The translations under genes and the position numbers were made by a program. A stretch of DNA of 18,071 bases from an uncultured Bacilli bacterium (GTDB lineage: Bacteria > Bacillota_I > Bacilli_A > RF39 > UBA660), in contig CAKPEJ010000022.1 in assembly GCA_934149325.1 (NCBI GenBank), positions 1-18,071 of the forward strand, given 5' to 3'. The notes under the pieces were generated by a model, which was given only the letters and a program-made list of their open reading frames with translations, did not search any database and was not told the DNA's origin. Positions 1-7,922 of this stretch are shown in pieces. Positions within the stretch are counted from its first letter, which is position 1, and each line of letters begins with the position of its first letter.

Positions 1-68
1 TCTTCATATTCTTGCCAAGTATGTTTTACTCCTGGTAATAAAAATTCAGCAAATTCTTTATTTGTCAT
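1..68 (-). CDS. gltX: Probable glutamyl-tRNA synthetase, N-terminal fragment (gene runs off the left edge)
   Basis: Only the first 22 codons are in the window, reading MTNKEFAEFLLPGVKHTWQE and then Y-E. The start is ATG at 68, with an AAAGGA-type ribosome binding site at about 78-84. The upstream T-box leader makes an aminoacyl-tRNA synthetase or an amino-acid gene very likely. The N-terminus resembles the extension seen before the HIGH domain in clostridial-type glutamyl-tRNA synthetases, which carry a phrase like 'LLFPxVxKTxExYE' followed by YPPRNL. A GAA (Glu) codon in the T-box specifier loop agrees. The enzyme would charge tRNA-Glu in the cytoplasm. The catalytic domain lies outside the window, so the identity rests on this short stretch and the leader. 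Confidence 0.6.
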   Translation of the reverse strand, partial: MTNKEFAEFLLPGVKHTWQEYE

Positions 69-90
69 AATAATCAATCCTTTCTTTAAT

Positions 91-171
91 ATAAAAAGAA
101 ATCTACAATGTAAGGACGCATTTTATTACTTGATTTGATATGCGCGGTACCACCTTACTTCATAGATTTCT
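91..171 (-). terminator. T-box leader intrinsic terminator
   Basis: The minus strand shows a long hairpin in which AGAAATCTA and GTAAGG (152-171) pair with CCTTAC and TAGATTTCT (97-116), followed by a U-tract at 91-97. The CCTT of the 3' arm is also needed by the T-box antiterminator, so the two folds exclude each other, as expected for this riboswitch class. Confidence 0.85.
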
Positions 172-300
172 ATGCTCTTTATTTCTTTAACGCAGAATTA
201 CGTTTAAGCTCCAAAGTTTCATTCAAATACTTATTATATCTATTTACACCAAACATAGACTCTCTTTAATAATTTATATTTTACTATTCTTTTTCATCAC
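91..300 (-). promoter_or_regulatory. T-box riboswitch leader (probably tRNA-Glu responsive)
   Basis: On the minus strand the leader carries the classic marks in order. There is an AGAGAG bulge followed by GGTGTAA (distal Stem I) around 247-267, then a specifier-loop strand GAATGAAA at about 217-224, and the T-box core AAGGTGGTACCGCG at about 143-156. The lower and upper Stem I helices (AAAG/CTTT and AAATA/TATTT) enclose an AGTA bulge strand and GAATGAAA. The most sensible specifier is GAA (Glu). The UGGU bulge would pair with a tRNA whose discriminator base is A73. The antiterminator pairs AAGG and CGC with GCGTCCTT. Uncharged tRNA should favour it over the terminator and so turn on the synthetase gene. 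Confidence 0.9.
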
Positions 301-314
301 TTTTTACAAATAAA

Positions 315-343
315 ATTCTATCACATTATATTTTGTTTGTAAA
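315..343 (-). promoter_or_regulatory. Promoter of the T-box leader and synthetase gene
   Basis: TTTACA (338-343) and TAGAAT (315-320) on the minus strand are exactly 17 bases apart. The predicted start point near 308 lies just before Stem I of the T-box. The promoter begins directly after the stop codon of the upstream hypothetical gene. Confidence 0.65.
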
Positions 344-345
344 TA

Positions 346-1242
346 CTAATAAAATTTAATCATGCGCATAATATCATCATCTGTCGGAACAGATTTTATA
401 AAATCAACAATTTCTGGTATAAAACTATCTTTTTTAACTACAAACTCACCATTTGTAACCGAATACATATTACTTGTCTCTGGATTTAACTTATTAACGC
501 CTCTTAATGTATTTACTTTTTCAACATTACATACTTTTGGTATGTAATAATTTATTCTTAAATTGTTCTCTTCTTCATGAATCTCAATAGTAAGAGCATG
601 ACCTATATCTCTGCACATTACTAAAATCATATCATCAAATGATAATATATCAGTCTTGCAACTATTTATTTCTGTAGGAAAACTATCAAATAACTCTTTT
701 GATAACTCGGTTTTCTTACCACATAAGTTTATTTCATCTTCATATTCATTAATATGTTTTGTTTCTATAATTGGAATATTCTGATAAAAATCTTCATTAT
801 TTACTAAATATGAATGAAATGCATGAAGCATATCATTAACTGTATTACACTTTGATAAAACTTCATATTCTTTTCGATTTACAGAATAACCGTAAAAATT
901 TTCATTTATTTCTTTAATTGCATCATAACTCATAGAATAAATATATTTTTCATAAACTTTTTCCAAATTTTCTATTTTGTAGTTACAATTAATAAATTCT
1001 AATTCCATATTTTTAAATTTATCATTTATTATATCTTTAACATCAGAAGTCATACCTAAATAATCAACAAAATAAAAATATACTTCTTCAATCTTTTTTA
1101 AATTTTGCAATAATTCATCTACATATTTGATATAAAATTCCTCACCATAATTTAATCTTGGTGGTTTCATTTTGATTATTAAATCTTTTATCTTCAAATC
1201 CATTGAAAAGAATCTTTGCATATTTATATAATTTTGTTCCAT
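346..1242 (-). CDS. Conserved-looking hypothetical protein, 298 aa, unknown function
   Basis: I do not recognise a named domain. The protein is acidic, soluble-looking, and shows no signal peptide or membrane segment. An N-terminal helical half (roughly residues 1-140) is followed by a mixed half with the phrases HINEYEDEINLCGKK, SFDDMILVMCRDIGHALTIE and VEKVNTLRGVNKL. I chose ATG at 1242 because AGGTGAT lies just upstream; the GTG at 1251 that could extend the frame by three codons is part of that ribosome binding site. It follows addA by 72 bases with no clear terminator, so it may be cotranscribed. A TATAAT at 1260-1265 is only six bases from the ribosome binding site and could give it its own short-leader transcript. 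The stop is TAG. Confidence 0.8.
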   Translation of the reverse strand: MEQNYINMQRFFSMDLKIKDLIIKMKPPRLNYGEEFYIKYVDELLQNLKKIEEVYFYFVDYLGMTSDVKDIINDKFKNMELEFINCNYKIENLEKVYEKYIYSMSYDAIKEINENFYGYSVNRKEYEVLSKCNTVNDMLHAFHSYLVNNEDFYQNIPIIETKHINEYEDEINLCGKKTELSKELFDSFPTEINSCKTDILSFDDMILVMCRDIGHALTIEIHEEENNLRINYYIPKVCNVEKVNTLRGVNKLNPETSNMYSVTNGEFVVKKDSFIPEIVDFIKSVPTDDDIMRMIKFY

Positions 1243-1314
1243 TATTATCACCTAGTAGAATTATAGCATTATACATTTTTATTTTACATTTTATTTAACA
1301 AAATATACATTTTT

Positions 1315-4300
1315 TTACACATTTATTTTTTCAACACTTTCATCTAATATTGAATACAAGTAAATATTAACATCTTTATTAAGTTTACCTTTTATATATT
1401 CCTTATAACCATTTAATTGATTTAAATAGTTTTCATCCTTTATATTTTTAAGTTTGTAATCTATGATATCTATATAATCTTTATACACAATCATTAAGTC
1501 TATTATTCCGTGATTAAGTTCGTTATCTTTTTCATACATAAATTCATATTCTTTATATATTTTTGCATTTTCTATATTTTTTAAAAGTTCATTATTTAAA
1601 AATTTTTTTATTTTATCCTTTATATAATTACTAACATTTATATCGTCATAATTAGGATTTAAAAAGTCTAATACTTCTAATGCATAGTGAACATCTAAAC
1701 CTAATTTTATAGATTTATCTTCTTCTTTTGTAATTAATTTATTATGCTTTTTAGAATATGTTTTTTCTTTTAATACATTATTTTTTATTTCTATATTATC
1801 AACTATTATTTTATCTTTTGAAGATGTTATAAAATCCAAATAATTAGTTTGTTTTATTTTCTTATAATCTTTTGTTACATTTAAACTATCTATATCAATA
1901 TTTGTAATATAATCTTCAAATTCTTCTTTTATAGATAAAATTATATCTTTAAAAGATCTATATTTTAATCTATCACTAACTTTTTTATTGCCCGATAAAT
2001 CCACAACTAAAATCATTTTTTCTTTTGCCCTTGTAAGTGCAACATAAAATAATCTTATTTTTTCACTTATTTCTTCTTTTATATAATCTTCTTTCAATAA
2101 TGTTTTATAAATAGTATTTGATATTCCCTCATCAAAATATGGAGAAACTATTCCATATTTATTACTATAAATAAATCTATCATTTAAATCTTTTATATTA
2201 AAATTTGAATATAATCCGGAATAATAACAAATATGATATTCAAGTCCCTTTGATTTATGAATAGTCATTATTTTTACACTACCAGAACTATTTTTATTTC
2301 TGCTTATTTTTATATCATATTCTTTTTCATTTATTTCTTTTAAATAATTTATAAAATCATATATATCCATATTACTATCAATAAAATTATTAGATACATT
2401 AAGTAAATAATCTAATATAGTTATATTTGAATCTATATTTCCTATTTTTATTATATTATCATAAAAATTAAAATCATCAATTATTTCTACTATTAAAGTA
2501 TTGATATCAATATAATCTAATTTTTTACTTATATTTTCACATATTTCGTATATTTTTGTATTTTTAAATAAATTACCATTAAATATATCAAATATTTCAT
2601 CATCGTTCATCTCAAACAAAAAACTTCTTGCGACTGATATAAACATATATTTAAATTCAACATCATAATTTTTTTCATAGATTTTACTTACTAAAATTAA
2701 TACATTTTTTACTATTTGAAGAATTATTTCATCTGTTACCGATTCATCCTTATCAATTGTTAACGGAACAGATAAGTACTCAAATATTTTCTTATACAAA
2801 TCAAAATTAGTAGATTTATCCATTAGTATTACAAAATCATTATAACTTGCATCTCTTATTTCTAAAGTATCTTTATCAAAAATTTTATACGAATTTTCTA
2901 TCTTTTTCTTTATATCATTTGCGATTATAAATGCTTCAATTTCTTCTTTTTTATATAAACCTTTTGAATTATATTCATAATTATATATTTCAAAATTATT
3001 ATTTTGATTTAACTTTCCTTCTTCATTATATGTATTATTTCCAAATACCATTTCATGAGATTCTTTATAATTAGCACCACCTATATCATCATCCATAATG
3101 ATTCTAAAAATATCATTTATGTTTTTTAGTACTTCTTCTCGTGATCTAAAATTTTTAGTTAAATCTATTTTTATACCACCACAATTGTCCATATAATTAT
3201 CATATTTATTTTTAAATATATATGGATTAGCATTTCTAAATCTATAAATTGACTGTTTTATATCACCAACCATATACACATTATTATTTGAAATTAATGA
3301 TATAAACTCTTCTTGAATATCATTTGTATCCTGATATTCGTCAATCATTATTTCATTTAAACTATTTTTTATTTCTAATCTTGCGAAAGAAAATTCTTTT
3401 AAAATTCTTATTGAAAATAACGCAACATCATTAAATTCATACATATTATTTTTTAATTTATAATTTGTAACTCTTTCATTTAATATAGATAAAATATTTA
3501 TAATACATTCTACATATTTTTTAGTTGAAATAACACTTTTATATATTTCATCTTTATTTTCATAATTACAAATATTTTTTAAATCTTTTAACTCATTATT
3601 TAGAACTTCTTTTAATTCTTTTTCTTCATCAGTTAAATTTTGAAATCTTGGTAAACTAACTAAACAATTTTTTCTTATTTCATCATAATTTTTACTATTT
3701 AAAAGAACATTTAATGAATCAAATAATTTACTATAATTTTTTCCATCCATTAAGTAAGATAATTCTCTAACTATTTCATCTATTTTTGAAATTTTACCAA
3801 GTAAAAGATTCTCAAATAATTTAATATCATCATTTATTTTTTCTTCGTTAAAATTTTTTTCTATATACTCTTTTAAATATAATTCTCTATCTGTTTTTAA
3901 TTCTAAATTTGAATATATATTTAATATATATTTCCTAATTTCTTTATCATCTTTTATACAAAAAGTATTAATAAAATCTTCAAAAAGAGAATTATTTTGT
4001 TCATATAATTCCTCAAAAATATTATCTAAAATTTCTTCCTTTTTTATTTTTATTAAAGCTGAATCAGTTATACTAATATCTTTGGGTAAATTGAGTAAAT
4101 AATGATACTTTTTTAATATAGATAACGAATAACTATCAAATGTAGTAATATAAGATGAATCGATAAGTTCAAGTTGTGATGAAAGAGTTTCTTCCTTTTT
4201 TATTTTCTTTCTTATACGCTCTTTCATTTCTTTTGCAGCTGCATTTGTAAATGTTAAAATAAGAAGTTCATTTATATTAACGCCTTCTTTTAATTTTCTA

Positions 4301-4413
4301 AGTACTCTTTCTGATAAAACTGCTGTTTTACCACTTCCCGCTCCTGCTGAAACAATTATATTACTTCCATCTTTATATATGGCATCACTTTGTTCTTTAG
4401 TCCAATTTGGCAT
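1315..4413 (-). CDS. addA: ATP-dependent helicase/nuclease subunit A
   Basis: AddA is the 3'-5' motor and one of the two nucleases of the AddAB complex, which processes double-strand breaks and feeds RecA. At 1032 residues it is about 200 shorter than B. subtilis AddA. Visible parts: Q motif WTKEQ (4-8), Walker A SAGAGSGKT (22-30), LTFTNAAAKEM (about 53-63), DEYQD (358-362), VGDIKQSIYRFR (about 382-393), NFRSR (421-425), MTIHKSKGLEYH (about 716-727) and LFYVALTRAK (about 788-797). The C-terminal RecB-type nuclease has LGLDVHYALE, then D972 and D985-Y-K987, so it looks intact. The start is ATG at 4413 behind AGGTGA; the GTG at 4422 lies inside that ribosome binding site. Its partner addB is not adjacent: two murein hydrolase genes separate them. 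Confidence 0.96.
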   Translation of the reverse strand: MPNWTKEQSDAIYKDGSNIIVSAGAGSGKTAVLSERVLRKLKEGVNINELLILTFTNAAAKEMKERIRKKIKKEETLSSQLELIDSSYITTFDSYSLSILKKYHYLLNLPKDISITDSALIKIKKEEILDNIFEELYEQNNSLFEDFINTFCIKDDKEIRKYILNIYSNLELKTDRELYLKEYIEKNFNEEKINDDIKLFENLLLGKISKIDEIVRELSYLMDGKNYSKLFDSLNVLLNSKNYDEIRKNCLVSLPRFQNLTDEEKELKEVLNNELKDLKNICNYENKDEIYKSVISTKKYVECIINILSILNERVTNYKLKNNMYEFNDVALFSIRILKEFSFARLEIKNSLNEIMIDEYQDTNDIQEEFISLISNNNVYMVGDIKQSIYRFRNANPYIFKNKYDNYMDNCGGIKIDLTKNFRSREEVLKNINDIFRIIMDDDIGGANYKESHEMVFGNNTYNEEGKLNQNNNFEIYNYEYNSKGLYKKEEIEAFIIANDIKKKIENSYKIFDKDTLEIRDASYNDFVILMDKSTNFDLYKKIFEYLSVPLTIDKDESVTDEIILQIVKNVLILVSKIYEKNYDVEFKYMFISVARSFLFEMNDDEIFDIFNGNLFKNTKIYEICENISKKLDYIDINTLIVEIIDDFNFYDNIIKIGNIDSNITILDYLLNVSNNFIDSNMDIYDFINYLKEINEKEYDIKISRNKNSSGSVKIMTIHKSKGLEYHICYYSGLYSNFNIKDLNDRFIYSNKYGIVSPYFDEGISNTIYKTLLKEDYIKEEISEKIRLFYVALTRAKEKMILVVDLSGNKKVSDRLKYRSFKDIILSIKEEFEDYITNIDIDSLNVTKDYKKIKQTNYLDFITSSKDKIIVDNIEIKNNVLKEKTYSKKHNKLITKEEDKSIKLGLDVHYALEVLDFLNPNYDDINVSNYIKDKIKKFLNNELLKNIENAKIYKEYEFMYEKDNELNHGIIDLMIVYKDYIDIIDYKLKNIKDENYLNQLNGYKEYIKGKLNKDVNIYLYSILDESVEKINV

Positions 4414-4440
4414 ACTCTTCACCTATCTTTTCGTATATAA

Positions 4441-4465
4441 AAATAGTACCATAAATGTACTATTT
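4441..4465 (-). other. Perfect AT-rich hairpin overlapping the addA promoter
   Basis: AAATAGTAC at 4441-4449 is the exact inverse of GTACTATTT at 4457-4465, with a 7-base loop. On the minus strand it is followed by TTATATA, so it could act as a weak terminator for incoming transcripts. The same bases supply the -10 box and spacer of the predicted addA promoter, so it might instead be an operator. Confidence 0.5.
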
Positions 4466-4471
4466 TATCAA
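4443..4471 (-). promoter_or_regulatory. Predicted addA promoter
   Basis: TTGATA (4466-4471) and TACTAT (4443-4448) on the minus strand are 17 bases apart. Initiation near 4436 would leave a leader of about 22 bases that includes the AGGTGA ribosome binding site of addA. Confidence 0.5.
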
Positions 4472-4561
4472 TTGATTATTAATTAATTTTTTGTTAACTT
4501 ATTATGAGTTTTTCCTTGTATTATAAACATTATTACTATTCACCTTATTGGTGTTAGCGAT

Positions 4562-4590
4562 AAAAAAATAGACACTCAAACATGAGTGTC
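4562..4590 (-). terminator. Strong intrinsic terminator upstream of addA
   Basis: On the minus strand an 8-bp perfect stem, GACACTCA/TGAGTGTC (4571-4578 with 4583-4590), has a 4-base loop and is followed by TATTTTTTT. It lies about 155 bases after the M23 stop and about 150 bases before addA. Confidence 0.88.
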
Positions 4591-4668
4591 AACTCGATTT
4601 TCAATGATGACATTCACTTACTTTTATTAAATGCTCCTCTTTTTTATTTTATGAAGTTTCCTTCATCT
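4562..4668 (-). ncRNA. Candidate small RNA or attenuator leader between the M23 gene and addA
   Basis: The 332 bases between the M23 stop and the addA start hold no convincing protein gene. They do hold an ordered set of transcription signals on the minus strand: a promoter (4675-4702), a hairpin ATGAAG-GAAA-CTTCAT at 4651-4666 right at the predicted 5' end, an A-rich stretch, and a strong intrinsic terminator at 4562-4590. That defines a transcript of about 107 bases. GAATGTCA (4608-4615) can pair, with one mismatch, with TGACACTC (4584-4591), which would take apart the terminator stem. This is attenuator-like logic. I recognise no known RNA family. It could also be the long 3' end of the M23 transcript. 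Confidence 0.45.
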
Positions 4669-4674
4669 GTATTC

Positions 4675-4702
4675 ATAATATCATATATTTTATTTTTTTC
4701 AA
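4675..4702 (-). promoter_or_regulatory. Predicted promoter of the candidate small RNA
   Basis: TTGAAA (4697-4702) and an extended -10, TGATATTAT (core 4675-4680), on the minus strand are 16 bases apart. The expected start at about 4667-4668 coincides with the base of a GAAA-capped hairpin. Confidence 0.5.
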
Positions 4703-4745
4703 TATATGTACTAAATTTTATATTTCTATATTGTTTTTAGCCTTA

Positions 4746-6620
4746 TTAATATCTTTTATTATCCCACTTACTAGGAAAACTTAAATAATCTCTTGGATTA
4801 ATCATGATTGTATTTTCATTATACAAATGACCTTTATACATTGTTAAATGAAGATGAATACCTGTTGATGCTCCTGTTGTGCCCATTTTTCCAATAATAG
4901 TTGATTGAGTAACATTTTGTCCTTTTCTCACATACTTTTTTTCTAAATGATAATAAGCTGATGTATAATTTTGATTATTATATGTATGATGAATAATTAT
5001 GTAATTTCCCATTGAAGAATTATTACCTGTACTTACTACTTTACCTGGAAGAATAGGATATATACTTTTATCATTACCAGACATATCAATACCTGAATGA
5101 AATTTATTCGTTTTAGAAATCGGATGAAATCTATATCCATATTCACTTGTTACATATCCTGAATTTATAGGTCTTTCAAATTTTATATTATATGTACAAA
5201 TTTCATAGAATGTTAAATCATTATTAATCTGTATATTTGAAAGTGAATTATATTTATTTCCAATACCATTTTTCTTTGTATTCCACTGACATGTATAATC
5301 TTTTTTTTCAATAGAATTTAACTTAACCTGTTCATTATCAGAATAAACTGCTTTTAAAGTTGTTGATATATTAAAAATATATTCATTATCAACAAATTCA
5401 TTATTATTGTTAACCCATCCTTTAAATTTTCTTTTTACTAATACTTCTTTTGTTTCATCACCATAATATGTTATTTTATAATTATTAATTGGTTCTTTTA
5501 ATTTAATTTTTGTATTATAACCACCAGTAATTAAAGTATCACCTTCTATATTTCCACCATTAAGATTTAATTTTAAAGTATATGTATTTGCCTTCCACTT
5601 AGCGTAATAGAACTTGTCCGATAAAACTATATCATTTTCTACTTTATCTTTAAATGTAATATCTTTATACCAGCCATCAAATGTATATCCTTCTCTTTTA
5701 GAAATTTCAAAATCTTTTATTATTTCATTATAATTTTTATTATTTTCTCTTATATTTAAATTACCTTTTGATATAGATAAATCATATATCATAATATAAT
5801 CGTTTTCAAATACGTCATTAAATTCGAATAAAAATTCATTATAATTATCTTTACTAGCCTTAAAAGTTTTTGTAAATTTCATATAATTCTCATTTGTATT
5901 TATATTCAACAAATCATTTTTAAAGCCTATTTTTAATTCTTTTGCAACATTTGTTTTTATAAAAACACTATATGTATATGTTTCACCTTCTTCTAATTGA
6001 AGATTTTGATTGTAACTAATTTTTTTATTATTAATAGAAAATTTTAATACATTTTGATTTTCAAACAAATTATCATTATAAACTACTTCATAGTCTTCAC
6101 TCCATTTATCTTTATTATCTAAATCATTATATAAATTATTTTCTAAATAATTATAATCATATTTTATAGAATAATTATTTATTACATAATGAGCGTATAA
6201 TGTATGATTCTCTTTTATTTCAACATTTGAATTATTATTTATTTTTTTATTATCTTTTGTATACCATCCTAAAAACGTATAACCTTCTTTTTTAGCATTT
6301 GGTAAAATTCCATAATTTTTCATATAAGTAACATCTATACTCTCTTTTTCTTTTAATCCACCATCATAATCAAAATATACAGTAATTTTTAATTCATTCT
6401 TATCTTCATTTTTTATTTTTTCAACTTTATAATTATCATTATTATCAATCTTTACTATATCTTCTCCTATTAAATTTATTTTTTCATAATTAACTTTTTT
6501 TAAAATTACCTCTTTTGTTTTTTCTTCTTTTTTTGTCTTATTTTTAAACATATTATTATCCTTATTACATCCAGTTAGAAAAGCAATAAGTAATATTAAT
6601 ATAAAATATTTTTTATTCAT
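4746..6620 (-). CDS. Lipoprotein M23 (LytM-type) peptidoglycan endopeptidase with Listeria-Bacteroides repeats
   Basis: A 624-residue surface lipoprotein likely to cut peptide cross-links in murein. A signal peptide ends in the lipobox LTGC (Cys18), followed by a Lys-rich linker. Residues about 78-145 form a Listeria-Bacteroides (InlB B-type) repeat ending GYTFLGWYT...LYAHY. About 155-295 is a beta-rich insert resembling a carbohydrate-binding jelly roll (weak call). Two further repeat units lie at about 300-345 and 348-426. The M23 domain fills about 485-624, with expected zinc ligands H508, D512 and H591 and active-site histidines H558 and H589, so it looks catalytic. ATG at 6620 follows a G-rich ribosome binding site (AAGGGGGA). 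A terminator separates it from the GH25 gene upstream, so it probably has its own promoter. Confidence 0.92.
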   Translation of the reverse strand: MNKKYFILILLIAFLTGCNKDNNMFKNKTKKEEKTKEVILKKVNYEKINLIGEDIVKIDNNDNYKVEKIKNEDKNELKITVYFDYDGGLKEKESIDVTYMKNYGILPNAKKEGYTFLGWYTKDNKKINNNSNVEIKENHTLYAHYVINNYSIKYDYNYLENNLYNDLDNKDKWSEDYEVVYNDNLFENQNVLKFSINNKKISYNQNLQLEEGETYTYSVFIKTNVAKELKIGFKNDLLNINTNENYMKFTKTFKASKDNYNEFLFEFNDVFENDYIMIYDLSISKGNLNIRENNKNYNEIIKDFEISKREGYTFDGWYKDITFKDKVENDIVLSDKFYYAKWKANTYTLKLNLNGGNIEGDTLITGGYNTKIKLKEPINNYKITYYGDETKEVLVKRKFKGWVNNNNEFVDNEYIFNISTTLKAVYSDNEQVKLNSIEKKDYTCQWNTKKNGIGNKYNSLSNIQINNDLTFYEICTYNIKFERPINSGYVTSEYGYRFHPISKTNKFHSGIDMSGNDKSIYPILPGKVVSTGNNSSMGNYIIIHHTYNNQNYTSAYYHLEKKYVRKGQNVTQSTIIGKMGTTGASTGIHLHLTMYKGHLYNENTIMINPRDYLSFPSKWDNKRY

Positions 6621-6678
6621 AAAAATCCCCCTTCACATATTATATACGCGATTTATACCCTAAAACCCCCTAAGAAAT

Positions 6679-6703
6679 AAAAAAAACAGTTAAAATTTTA
6701 ACT
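6679..6703 (-). terminator. Intrinsic terminator after the GH25 lysozyme gene
   Basis: The palindrome AGTTAAAATTTTAACT (6688-6703) is followed on the minus strand by G and eight T residues. It overlaps the TAG stop codon of the lysozyme gene. Confidence 0.75.
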
Positions 6704-7907
6704 ATTTTTCATAAAATACATCTATATCAACATTACCATTTATTCCGTCTACTTTGCCTATATTAGTTAATTGCCAATATTTATACTTTCCTTCATAATC
6801 AGTTTTATCTATATAATGAGCAAGCCAAATATCATAATTATTTTTAAGCCATATTTTTTCTAAATAATTTTTACTACCATAAAGCATCCCTTTATAACCT
6901 TTTTTCTCTACTTCATTAATAAATACATCTGCCATTTTTGTTAATTCATAAAAACTTAGATTATATGAATTAAAATCTGAAAAATCTTCCCAATCAAATA
7001 CAATTGGAAGTTTTACATCATATTTTTTTATTTGTTTTAAAACCCACTTTGCATCTTTTTTTGCTTCATTTATATTTGATGCATATGAGAAAAAATAAAT
7101 TCCAACATCTATTCCATATTTATTAGCATTTTCTATATTTTGTTTAAATTTACTATCTAATACCCTCTCACCATTTATTCCCTTCATGTAACCTACTCTT
7201 ATAAAAACAAATTCTACTTTAGATTCTTTTAGTTTTTTAAAATCAATGTCATCCTGCCAATTTGATATATCAATACCTATTTTAGTATTTTTATTTTTAT
7301 AATTTTTAACTACATCACTGAAATTAATATTTTTTTCTTCTGTTTTATTATTACTTTTAGTTTGAACAGGTTCATAAACTTTTAAATTAAATTTTTTCTC
7401 AGTTACATTTTTACTACTATCTGTTGCCTTAAACACTAGTTTATAATCATTTTTTTCATTTAAATTATAATCTCCTACTATTTCACATTTTGGTTTTTCA
7501 TCATAATTATCACCACATAAAATATCTTTAAGTAAAGTATCTTCACTTTCTTTTTTTACGTAATAATTATCATTTAACCAAATAACAGGTGGAACTGTAT
7601 CTACCACGTTAATTTCATAACTATAATTAAGTTTTATATTATCATTATTTATAAATTTAAAATTAACTTTCTTTTTACCTAACTTAGTAGAATCAATCAC
7701 ATAATCATTTATAATTTTACCATTTATACTTTTTATGTAGTCAGATACTTTCTTATCATCATTAAATTCTAAATTCATATTATCAGTTAATACTACTTCC
7801 ACTTTTGCATATTTTACTCTTAAATATGAGTATATTTTTATACCAAAAATTATAATTAAAATACTTAAAATTATTATCGTAAATAATATCAAAATTTTCT
7901 TTTTCAT
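6702..7907 (-). CDS. Membrane-anchored GH25 lysozyme (N-acetylmuramidase)
   Basis: A 401-residue protein predicted to cut the glycan strands of peptidoglycan outside the cell. An N-terminal hydrophobic segment (about 4-27) with Lys in front serves as membrane anchor or uncleaved signal. Residues about 36-180 look like bacterial Ig-like domains (phrase VVDTVPPVIWLND, and ATDSSKNVTEKKFNLKVYEP at the end) and include Cys131 and Cys141, a possible disulfide. After a polar linker the GH25 barrel begins at IGIDISNWQ (D213) and carries the acidic pair in VFDWEDF (D305, E307) and a final VDIDVF. ATG at 7907 follows AGGAGG. Only 15 bases separate it from addB upstream, so the two are probably cotranscribed; an intrinsic terminator overlaps its stop. 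Confidence 0.93.
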   Translation of the reverse strand: MKKKILILFTIIILSILIIIFGIKIYSYLRVKYAKVEVVLTDNMNLEFNDDKKVSDYIKSINGKIINDYVIDSTKLGKKKVNFKFINNDNIKLNYSYEINVVDTVPPVIWLNDNYYVKKESEDTLLKDILCGDNYDEKPKCEIVGDYNLNEKNDYKLVFKATDSSKNVTEKKFNLKVYEPVQTKSNNKTEEKNINFSDVVKNYKNKNTKIGIDISNWQDDIDFKKLKESKVEFVFIRVGYMKGINGERVLDSKFKQNIENANKYGIDVGIYFFSYASNINEAKKDAKWVLKQIKKYDVKLPIVFDWEDFSDFNSYNLSFYELTKMADVFINEVEKKGYKGMLYGSKNYLEKIWLKNNYDIWLAHYIDKTDYEGKYKYWQLTNIGKVDGINGNVDIDVFYEK

Positions 7908-7922
7908 ATATTCCTCCTAAAA

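Noticed and set aside
217..224. UGA as T-box specifier, suggesting a Trp leader in a genome that reads TGA as Trp
   Set aside because: The first 22 residues are not TrpS-like, the UGGU bulge does not suit a G73 tRNA, and Trp in the window is written TGG. GAA one base over explains the gene better.
362..547. Plus-strand open frame of 61 codons
   Set aside because: It lies wholly inside the coding region of the minus-strand hypothetical gene, with no ribosome binding site.
4554..4613. A 19-codon frame (ATG at 4613) reading through the terminator upstream of addA
   Set aside because: It has no ribosome binding site at proper distance, and its second half is the terminator stem and U-tract. A leader peptide is not excluded but is not supported.
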